Source of the DNA: Patiria miniata
Taxonomy: Eukaryota; Echinodermata; Asteroidea; Valvatida; Asterinidae
Length of the DNA: 64,000 nucleotides
Assembly (NCBI RefSeq): GCF_015706575.1
Contig: NW_024037050.1
Coordinates: 2,542,001-2,606,000 of the forward strand
Reading direction: 5' to 3'
The notes under the pieces were generated by a model. It was not told the DNA's origin. It searched no databases and saw only the letters and a list, made by a program, of their open reading frames with translations. A program made the translations under genes and the position numbers. Below are positions 57,701 to 64,000 of the stretch, piece after piece. The first letter of the stretch is position 1. The number at the start of each line of letters is the position of its first letter.

Positions 57701-60700
57701 CAAATATTCCCACCAGCATCTCCTGTTTCTGCACGGCCTTGGGGTCTCGGGCTTGCAGCAGCTTGCCTAGCGCCCTCAAGGCATGGCCCCTGGAGGGCAA
57801 GAGTGGGTCAAAGAGGTCTTGGAACGCCTCGTCGAAGGCCTTGCTGAGGGGCGCATTGCTGTCATCTTTTCGCCCGTCAGAGGGGTTTTGTTCGGATGCC
57901 CTTGCAGAGGATTTTGGGGTTGGAAGTGTGGGCTGGTCTCTGGGTTGCGGAATACCAGTGACTCCGTCCGTACTTTTCCCTGCGTTCTTAACTTGAGTCC
58001 TACTGTCCGCATCCACCTTATCTTCTTGAAGTGAATTCTCCCTACTTCTCCCGATCGATGTTTCTGGTTTTTTATTACTTTTCTCTTTCATTATTTCAGC
58101 TGCAGTCTTCGTAACCGTCTTTGTAGATTTTAGCTTCTCGGTGGCCTCCTTCATTGACTCTGCCCACACCGCACCGTGGGTTGCTATGGAGATGCGCAGG
58201 TCTGTCGCTGTCCTCTGGAGCGGCTCAATTGGGTGTTCGTTGGATATTTTCTCCAGTGATGGTAAGAGGTCCATGAGAGACTGTCTGTGCTCCGAAGTGA
58301 TCTTTTTCTGCAGGAGGAGGAATTAAAACACATCAGATTAATTGCAGACAGCTTTGCATTAGAGAATCCATTTGGAATTTTTCCATTTAATAGTTCATCA
58401 AAAATATTGTGCTGTATATGCTCAGATAATATAATGTTACAGCCACTAAAACAGGAAATCATCAAAGGATATTTGCATTGCTGAAATGTACTTAAGCAAC
58501 GCTTCGACGTTCTTCAAAGCTCACTGAATTTAGCCCCTGGTGCGGAATGCAGCATAGGTTGATGCAATGGTCATTGGTTGCCATGGCAATGTTGCATTCC
58601 TCAGAGTGGACCCATTTTTGAGATTCAAACATGTCTAGCCATTCCACAACGATACCTTCCAGGCACTTTAAATCTCTTAAAAAATAAGAACCATGTTTTC
58701 TTGGACTTGCGACTTGCGGTGAACTCGGGATGAACTCTACTTCATGAATTCGGGATGAACTCGACCTCATCCCCGGGTATCACAACAGAGGTGCTAGGTA
58801 CCGCGTGCAGCCACACTCTCCAAGGGATGGCCAGCTTATTCTGATGATAAGCAGCCTCTAGATCGCTCCATGAGGAGGGTATCACCATATCCAGGCGGCA
58901 CAGCAAAACTACACTCAAGGAGCAAGAGTTACTAGGCCAATTCAAAAAATATACAAGTTTCTCATCCCCAACCGTGTCCTTTTTCCTGCCAGCGTCCTTG
59001 TTCCCGCACAACTCGCCCCCCCCCCTTTTTTTGATAATATAATCATTTGTTTGCAAAATATTTTGAAAATGTTGTTAATATAGTTTTTATTTGTTTCTAA
59101 CAAAACCGTAGCTATGTAGAAAGGGTGATGGCTCCTTTGGACACAATTGTGTATCAGCAAAAGAGGCAAAAAAATGGATGAATCCACCTGCCATCTTGGA
59201 AAAAAAACAGGGGAGCCACCTACTTCGTTTTTTCAAAAAGCCTGGATGAGCTACTTTTTTTTTGTTTAATCTGCCTTAAAGGTACAGTCCATCATTTGTA
59301 ATTTGTGCATTATGTTTGTTTGAAGCAACAAAAGTGCTTAAAATGTAAAGAAGGGTGCTTAACAACTAATCCGGTGAAGTTTTAGCTCAGTGAATGCTGC
59401 ATGTTTCGAGAAAACAATATTCTAGGATCTTGATTTCAAATCAAAAGTTGCTGAGTCATGTTTTGCATTGCACCCAAATTCAGCGTCTGTAACACGTTCT
59501 CATCCAGCCAAATGCAGCTACGCGATGTTGCACACTGAATCGACGAATTATAGCAACCGCGCATGCGTGTGCGTCGTGTCAACGGTTGCGTGCGCTTTGC
59601 CAAATTAAAAACGAACTACTTACGGAAATTTCCAACGATGCGTTTTTAGATGCATCATTGGAAAGGCCTTCTTTCATTGTTTTCTTCAAAACGACAGCTT
59701 GCCAGAAAGAATAATTTCACAGGGAGTTTAGTCCCATAACTTTCTTTAAAACAAGTTTGCTTTCCAACAATAATTACGTCAGTTACTTGTTGGATAGCTG
59801 CAAATGATGGACTGTAGCTTTAATGGCACACTGATTTACCTCTAAATCCCCACTGAGGATCGCAGAAACCAGTCCAAACGCCAGCGTCAGAGTCTCAGTT
59901 TCGAAGACGTCAAACGTCTCCCCCTTAACATCCAGGGATGAGGCGGCACGGTCGAGCGTAGCCCGTGCAAACTCCAGCATCTGCGCGGTATTCTCCAGCA
60001 CGTCTGGCCCAAGGTCCTCGCAGAGCTTGGACAAGAGGGCTAGAACCTGCAGCGAGTGCTGTAGGCGGGTTACCTGACCGTCCCGTCCCTCCTCAAGGTC
60101 CAGGAGTGTGCTGGAAGCATCTGAGGAATGGGGAACCGAAATTGGGAGATTCGGGTCGGTAGCGTTCGACGAAGTGATGTTGGTTAACTCCTGAAATATA
60201 AGAATTGCCACATAAATAGTTTGTGAAAGAGAGGCACATTTTCTGAACTGCTTTGCGAAGAAGAGTCAGTTATTACAAGACTTGCTTTTCAAAATGCTAA
60301 TACAAATTCTTTAGTTTAAGTGAATTATTAACCCTAACTCCCTAGGCATTTTTGTTAGGATGCAATCTCAATCCTGCAAAATCCTCCAACTGCCTCTGTG
60401 TAAAAATAGCATACAGCCTCAATCCACCAAAATCCTCTGTTATTTCTTGAATGTGGTTCTTGGAGGGGTGACCACTGCCTCAATCCTGCAAAACACTCTG
60501 GCTATCAATGTCAATATATTGAGGCAGAGCCAGTGACATCCTGGAGCAGTGCGGAGGATTTCAAGTATAATCTATGCCTACATTTATGCACGGCTGAGCA
60601 TAAACAACACAAGGTCTGGCCCAAGACCTTGACACAGTGCATCCTCCAAAATCAGCCACACATTTCTGCCATATAGCCTCAATCCTGCAAAATCCTCCAT

Positions 60701-63700
60701 TTTGCAAAGAGGATTGTGCAGGATTTGGGAAGGTTAGGGTTATTGGACAAAATTATCATCAGGTCAATCAGATGTTAAATCACAAGTAGCAGGGGATGAA
60801 TAAATGAGATATTAATTAAATTTATGAACAAATGAGGTATTAATTTGCAAAGCAAACTATTCTGCTCTATGCAATTGCTGAAAGCCTATCGTAAACCAAT
60901 AACAAAGTATTTTTGCTAAGCCTATCGTAAAGCAATAACAAACTATTTTTGCTAAGCGAAAAGTCTGTACACGCGGCAAAATCTGATGCCTTAGAATTGT
61001 CACGGCATCGGCCGAAGGTCACTGTAAAGTGACAACTCTCTGAAGGAATAACTGACAAACCTTTAGCACAATTATGAAGAAGTCTCCCGCCAGTGCCTCC
61101 GTCTTGAGTTTCTGAAGTAACTCCAACAGAGTGGCTGCTCTGTTCTCCTGTGACATCAAAACCTCGGTGAAGAGCTCATCAGCACTGTGTATCATGTACA
61201 TTGACAATTAAAGGGAAGGTTCAACATTTGCAAACATAAAAAAAAAACGAAATGATCAAATAATCACGAAATACCTTACTGAATTGTTAGGGAATGACAG
61301 TCTAAAGCATCCTGTAAAGTTGTGGCTCCTGGTGAGCTGACATTTTCAAGAAAAACTGTATTTTTCCAATGCTGGTCGGCCAACCAGCGTTGGAGAAAAC
61401 TGGTTTTCTTTCAAAAGCTGCTCCTGATTTTTCATATTTAGTTATTCCGCATTTTCTTTGCAATGATTACACACCTGTGAAGGGGTACAATCCTGCTAGA
61501 CTGATTGTCTGACCTTACAATTCCCCAAAGTCTTTACATTTCTCCGTTTCATCTTCAGTAGGGTCAGGGAACCAGATTACCAGAACATGGGCATCTACAA
61601 GCCCAAAACGTGAAACAAGTCAGTTTAACAATATTTTCTATAACGTACTAATCCTCAAAATCCATTTATTTCTGAAAATTGCAGCAAAAGCAAATGTTGT
61701 ACATTCCCTTTAACCCATTAGCACCTGTACTACATTGTATTACATTGTGTTTATTCACTGAAGAATCAATAAAACCATAGAATGCTGTGGCAGTTTCAGG
61801 TGCTACAGGGAGTAATAGGCGGGGCAGTTTCGGGCGCTACAGTGACTAAAGGGTTAAAGGGGCATTATAGCCTTAAATCCCTGAAATTTTATGTTTTTTA
61901 GGGACACGGTCAAGTAAGTAAAGAAAATCTGTCGCGAGCCACTGTGGCTCATCAGGCCAGCGTTTATCTCCGGTTTCAGAAGCATGAAACGACTGAGAAT
62001 ATTTCTACTCCCCCTGGATGCAGGTTACTCCCCAGCTAATGCTGGTACCCATTTATACTCCTGGGTGGAGAGGGGCAAGTGGGGGTGAAGTGTCTTGCCC
62101 AAGGACACAGCATATGGCCAGCAGCTGGATTTGAACCCCGGACCCTCTGATCATGAGTCACGAACCCTAACCGCTAGGCCACACACTCCTCCACGGTCAT
62201 GAAGTCATACGAAATTTAAGGCTGGTAAGTGTCCCCAAAAGTTTGTTTAGGCGACACAAAAACTATGAGCTGAGAAAGTGACCTAGATGCATGGTAGTGA
62301 AACTGTTCTCTTTCCAGTATACAGTTGAATCCAGTTGTCTTGTTTCATTTTTTTTTCAAGTATGAGACATCCTTTTAGTTTGTTTTGGGAAGTTATTTTC
62401 AAGCTTGTCCTGACTACTGAGGGGGCTGTTGATGTGATGTCACTTAGGACACACATTCTTCAGTGTAGCAATTTTGAGTTCAACTTGTGAACCCAAAACT
62501 TTGCTTATTGAAAAAAATCTGCATTAAATTCGCTCACTCACTTACTGTCATGTTGAAACAATGAATCAGAAACTTTACCTCAAACATGTAGTTGCTCATG
62601 AACATGGACATTCACAATCAATATAAAACTAAAAAGGCACCATGCACTCGTTTAAAAAATTCCATTATATGGGTCCTTTAAGATGTTCCCTTACCTGATA
62701 TTTGGTCTGAACATGACTACGGCGCCCCCCTTTGAGCCAGGAGCAAACTTGACCCCCCTGTGTATGCTCTTGATCGTGGGGTCGCACCCAAGAAAAGCTA
62801 CATGCCTCAGATACTTCAAGGCGACTGGCTTATCAGTGTGACGGAAGAATGTAAGCACAATGTCTTCAAGAGTTGACCTGGGTACGAGTTGGAAATTTAT
62901 TCAAAGATGAGCAAAATTTTGCGACAATGGTGTCATGAAATGAACCACAAATAAGCCTTAAGGTTATCTGGTAATGTTGCTGGCATCGTGAAGTTTTGGC
63001 ACGACTCCCAATGTGAGTTCTGAAAGGAATGGAAAAAATGTCTTATTCTTGAGACGTCTCAAGAATCACCAGAAGAATGTAGTTGGATCTTTTTCAAAAC
63101 TAGATACACCAAACTTCCTCAAATTTTTACCTGAAACAGTTAACCCATTCCTATTGGTCAAGAGCCTGTCATGTGGGTGGTTCTATACCGCTGATAAAAC
63201 ACCGGCTGGTTTTAAAACCAAATCCTGCACCGCTGCGTTCTGCGCCACATTGCGCAACACATGCCACACGCACACCAATTTCCATTTACGGAGATTTTTA
63301 GCACTACGCTCGCGAGGCAGTGAATTTTTGACTTGTTTTGACTATTTAACCAAAAGGTATTTATGAATGGGAATAAATAACTGCTTGGCCGGTTTTAAAC
63401 AAGGCGTTTAAAACCAGCTAGGGGCCTGGCCGTGGATAATGGTGACCAGGCCTCTCGCCAGTTTAAACGTTCTTGTGTAATCATGGCCAAGCGCATATTT
63501 ATTCCCTTAATAATCAACAAACACTATGCAAAAACAAAACAACAACAAAACAAAAAACGTGGTGGGAGTCACAGCTAAGTAATTTTTTTTTTGAGGGGAG
63601 GAGGGGCAGAATATGTACCTGAGGTTGCAGACGCCTTGCTTGGCGAAGCAAAGAAGCTCAAATAAGGCATTCATGACGGGCTGCAACATCTGGATGAGGC

Positions 63701-63814
63701 AGGAACCAGACCCAGGGGCGCTGACAAAGACGTGGTGGATATCTTCAATGCATTGAGATAAAGTAGCTTCATCCACCAATACGTATGAGTCACCATCTGC
63801 TACGACTCCTTCAA
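51603..63814 (-). CDS. TANGO6: TANGO6 (TMCO7/Rtp1-like), C-terminal ~705 residues, 5' end outside window
   Basis: Homologue of transport and Golgi organization protein 6; yeast Rtp1 works in cytoplasmic assembly and nuclear import of RNA polymerase II, and the fly gene came from a secretion screen. Nine exons (196, 183, 124, 351, 657, 166, 152, 114, 177 nt) join in one frame to 2120 nt, about 705 residues plus stop; the full human protein is about 1094 (memory), so roughly the last two thirds are here. ARM/HEAT-like helices throughout. First Rtp1 C-terminal domain around KKITSEHRQSLMDLLPSLEK with DLRISIATHGAVWAE; a Lys/Ser/Pro-rich disordered linker; second domain from FQDLFDPLLPSRGHALRALG and DSYIYLSAIQ through RASSLSNLADVC to LALEEIDVFMREYLFP. 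The gene continues to the right of the window. Confidence 0.93.
52136..52300. mobile_element. Short inverted-repeat element near TANGO6 exon h
   Basis: CCTATAGAGTACTGAAGTGA and TACGTCA at left against the complement TATGTAGTACCGAAGTGTGA and CGTCA at right. Boundaries approximate. Confidence 0.5.
52406..52519 (-). CDS. TANGO6: TANGO6 exon h
   Basis: Minus strand: acceptor TGTATCAG, reads VLNCLMTILRSDPELQVRRA and LTLLLRGLGKDAIT, donor GTAAGC; 38 codons, phase 0. Confidence 0.94.
53495..53720 (+). mobile_element. SINE family B, longest copy
   Basis: TTGCTAGCATCGTGACTTTA, CCCTGGCTACATGGCATATA and CTAGCGGCTCTTGAACAAAG precede the tRNA-like block (TTAGTTGGTAGAGTGCC, GGTTCGAACCCTGC). Ends 72 bp from TANGO6 exon g. 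Confidence 0.75.
53793..53944 (-). CDS. TANGO6: TANGO6 exon g
   Basis: Minus strand: acceptor TTATGTAG, reads ELVPRYSKVLLGAFLHGAQD, then VVRASSLSNLADVCKLLRFS, ends HE, donor GTGAGC. VRASSLSNL is the strongest family signature seen. Confidence 0.95.
54128..54648 (+). mobile_element. TTAA element family 1, diverged copy
   Basis: TTAAAGGGAAGATGCAACAT...GCTGTACATTCCCTTAA with TTAA edges; GTCAGCCACCCAGCGTTGG in the centre. Confidence 0.8.
54926..55091 (-). CDS. TANGO6: TANGO6 exon f
   Basis: Minus strand: acceptor TTTGTCAAG, reads ALSCVADAFPERVIPHLCQE and ETRVKLGEALVRATRSL, donor GTAAGT. Matches the human block ETRLKVGEVLMRATRALGEL. Confidence 0.95.
55092..57072. other. TANGO6 intron e-f, left part
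   Basis: Contains a pogo-like MITE (55169-55658) and a partial TTAACCCTAACCC end at about 55712. Several short open frames at 56.0-56.6 kb have no recognisable motif. Confidence 0.4.
55169..55658. mobile_element. pogo/Tigger-like MITE, ~490 bp
   Basis: TACAGTTGACTCTTGTTAATAC at left, complement TACAGTCGACTCTCGTTAATG at right, TA edges. ATACAAA(A)..CTG(T/G)TAT words recur inside. Confidence 0.7.
57073..57591 (-). mobile_element. TTAA element family 2, reverse copy
   Basis: AGCTATAGTCCATCATTTGC...ACAAATGATGGACTGTATCTTTAA. Right TTAA intact, left degenerate. Lies 60 bp beyond the donor of TANGO6 exon e. Confidence 0.8.
57651..58307 (-). CDS. TANGO6: TANGO6 exon e (Rtp1 C1, linker, start of C2)
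   Basis: Minus strand: acceptor CTCCTGCAG, donor GTAATC, 219 codons, phase 0 at both ends. Reads KKITSEHRQSLMDLLPSLEK and LRISIATHGAVWAESM, then about 95 residues of Lys/Ser/Thr/Pro-rich sequence without predicted fold, then FDEAFQDLFDPLLPSRGHAL and EDSYIYLSAIQ. Frame continues as ALSCVADAFPE in the next exon. Confidence 0.94.
58308..59275. other. TANGO6 intron d-e, partly open sequence
   Basis: Minus-strand frames of 92 and 104 residues overlap here; both contain a duplicated EVEFIP peptide. A near-palindrome GGAATGCA..TGCATTCC spans 58551-58603. No splice sites were found that would add these frames to TANGO6. Confidence 0.35.
59276..59823 (+). mobile_element. TTAA element family 2, 548 bp
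   Basis: TTAAAGGTACAGTCCATCAT...ATGATGGACTGTAGCTTTAA with TTAA at both edges. Ends only 16 bp from TANGO6 exon d, just inside its donor. Confidence 0.88.
59840..60190 (-). CDS. TANGO6: TANGO6 exon d
   Basis: Minus strand: acceptor ATATTTCAG, reads ELTNITSSNATDPNLPI, then LQHSLQVLALLSKLCEDLGP and LAFGLVSAILSGDLE, donor GTAAAT. 117 codons, phase 0 at both ends. A TTAA element lies 16 bp beyond the donor. Confidence 0.92.
60328..60743 (-). mobile_element. TTAACCCTAAC-type element, reverse of 29.7-kb copy
   Basis: TTAACCCTAACTCCCTAGGC at left; GGAAGGTTAGGGTTA at right. Contains CTCAATCCTGCAAAATCCTCC blocks and CAAGACCTTGACACAGTGCAT, the complement of the 29.8-kb interior. Confidence 0.75.
61061..61184 (-). 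CDS. TANGO6: TANGO6 exon c
   Basis: Minus strand: acceptor GATACACAG, reads ADELFTEVLMSQENRAATLL then EALAGDFFIIVLK, donor GTTTGT. LAGDFF is conserved in the family. A TTAA element starts 24 bp upstream of the acceptor side. Confidence 0.9.
61208..61712 (+). mobile_element. TTAA element family 1
   Basis: TTAAAGGGAAGGTTCAACAT...AATGTTGTACATTCCCTTTAA, TTAA edges. Its end supplies most of the pyrimidine-rich sequence before the acceptor of TANGO6 exon c (exon edge 61184). Confidence 0.85.
61930..62195 (-). mobile_element. tRNA-derived SINE, family D (V-SINE-like core)
   Basis: Minus strand: TGGCCTAGCGGTTAGGGTTC (A box), GGGTTCAAATCCAGC (B box-like), TGTCCTTGGGCAAGACACTTC, CACCCAGGAGTATAAATGGG. 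Same order as the 37.4-kb copy; the LINE-type 3' end is cut short. Confidence 0.75.
62695..62877 (-). CDS. TANGO6: TANGO6 exon b
   Basis: Minus strand: acceptor GTACCCAG, reads STLEDIVLTFFRHTDKPVAL and FAPGSKGGAVVMFRPNIS, donor GTAAGG. Confidence 0.88.
62878..63618. other. TANGO6 intron a-b
   Basis: Contains a block related to the SINE B upstream part (TGTTGCTGGCATCGTGAAG at 62975) and a region 63140-63475 with GGTTTTAAAACC-like inverted words. The 117-residue plus-strand frame has no recognisable motif. Confidence 0.4.
63619..63814 (-). CDS. TANGO6: TANGO6 exon a (first in window)
   Basis: Minus strand: acceptor TTCTGTTGTCAG, begins mid-codon, reads EGVVADGDSYVLVDEATLSQ, then LIQMLQPVMNALFELLCFAK and VCNLR, donor GTACAT. 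Phase continues correctly into the next exon. Confidence 0.88.
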
Positions 63815-64000
63815 CTGACAACAGAACAAGATAAGACAAGTCCGTTGAAACTCATCGCAGAGCACAAAAAAATAATTTTATTTCGTTGATTCAGCAGAAC
63901 AGCTAAAATGTTCATATATTAAGCTGCATAATGTGACGTATTATGAAAAAGCAACTTTCGCCGTTCGCATGGAGACTTGACATATTGCATCAGTACTTGA
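63815..64000. other. TANGO6 intron running off the right edge
   Basis: AT-rich intron sequence upstream of exon a. Earlier TANGO6 exons and the promoter lie outside. Confidence 0.6.

Noticed and set aside
57670..57996. 108-residue plus-strand frame
   Set aside because: Antisense shadow of TANGO6 exon e; only the minus-strand frame shows family motifs and consistent splice phases.
63013..63366. 117-residue plus-strand frame
   Set aside because: No recognisable domain, intronic on the opposite strand to TANGO6, and no good flanking splice sites; kept only as unexplained sequence.

Overview
This is a window of an animal nuclear genome with long introns. It is most likely from an invertebrate deuterostome (an echinoderm, hemichordate or amphioxus-like animal), but the species cannot be fixed from sequence alone. 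The evidence is spliced genes with GT/AG introns whose exons translate into clear animal orthologues, tRNA-derived SINEs, a non-LTR retrotransposon relic, many short TTAA-flanked elements, and the frequent ACATGTACATGTA-type words common in marine invertebrate DNA. Nothing here is bacterial, plasmid or viral, and there is no CRISPR array or operon. The long open frames that look bacterial-style are repeat artefacts or shadows of exons.

Three protein-coding genes can be rebuilt exon by exon. (1) The gamma subunit of the AP-1 clathrin adaptor (AP1G1-like), plus strand, 19 coding exons from 4916 to 38201. They join in frame to 850 residues: alpha-solenoid trunk, flexible hinge and gamma-ear. (2) SDR39U1, an atypical NADP-binding epimerase-family short-chain dehydrogenase, minus strand, six exons from 49507 down to 42783, joining to 295 residues. 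It is complete. (3) TANGO6 (TMCO7, the animal homologue of yeast Rtp1), minus strand. Nine 3' exons from 63814 down to 51603 encode the C-terminal ~705 residues; the 5' part lies beyond the right edge. AP1G1 and SDR39U1 are tail to tail. TANGO6 and SDR39U1 are head to tail, 2.1 kb apart. The functions (clathrin adaptor at the trans-Golgi/endosome, putative oxidoreductase, RNA polymerase II import/assembly or secretory-pathway factor) do not form a pathway. The set is more interesting as an old linkage group: from memory, in human AP1G1 and TANGO6 are both at 16q22 while AP1G2 and SDR39U1 are both at 14q11-q12.

Region by region: 1-4865 is upstream sequence with a 0.5-kb fold-back repeat and a duplicated candidate first exon. 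4866-38201 is AP1G1, whose introns hold MITEs, SINEs, a 21-bp minisatellite and possible alternative splice features (a 9-nt microexon candidate, an alternative donor adding 28 codons, an array of decoy acceptors). 38202-42782 is shared 3' space. 42783-49507 is SDR39U1 with an 11-bp minisatellite, SINEs and a LINE relic. 49508-51602 is the SDR39U1 upstream region and TANGO6 3' flank. 51603-64000 is TANGO6, with MITEs pressed against its splice sites.

The most unusual content is the mobile DNA: several families of short elements flanked by TTAA, some with termini that read like telomere repeats (TTAACCCTAACC), and one nested insertion that shows the TTAA target directly.
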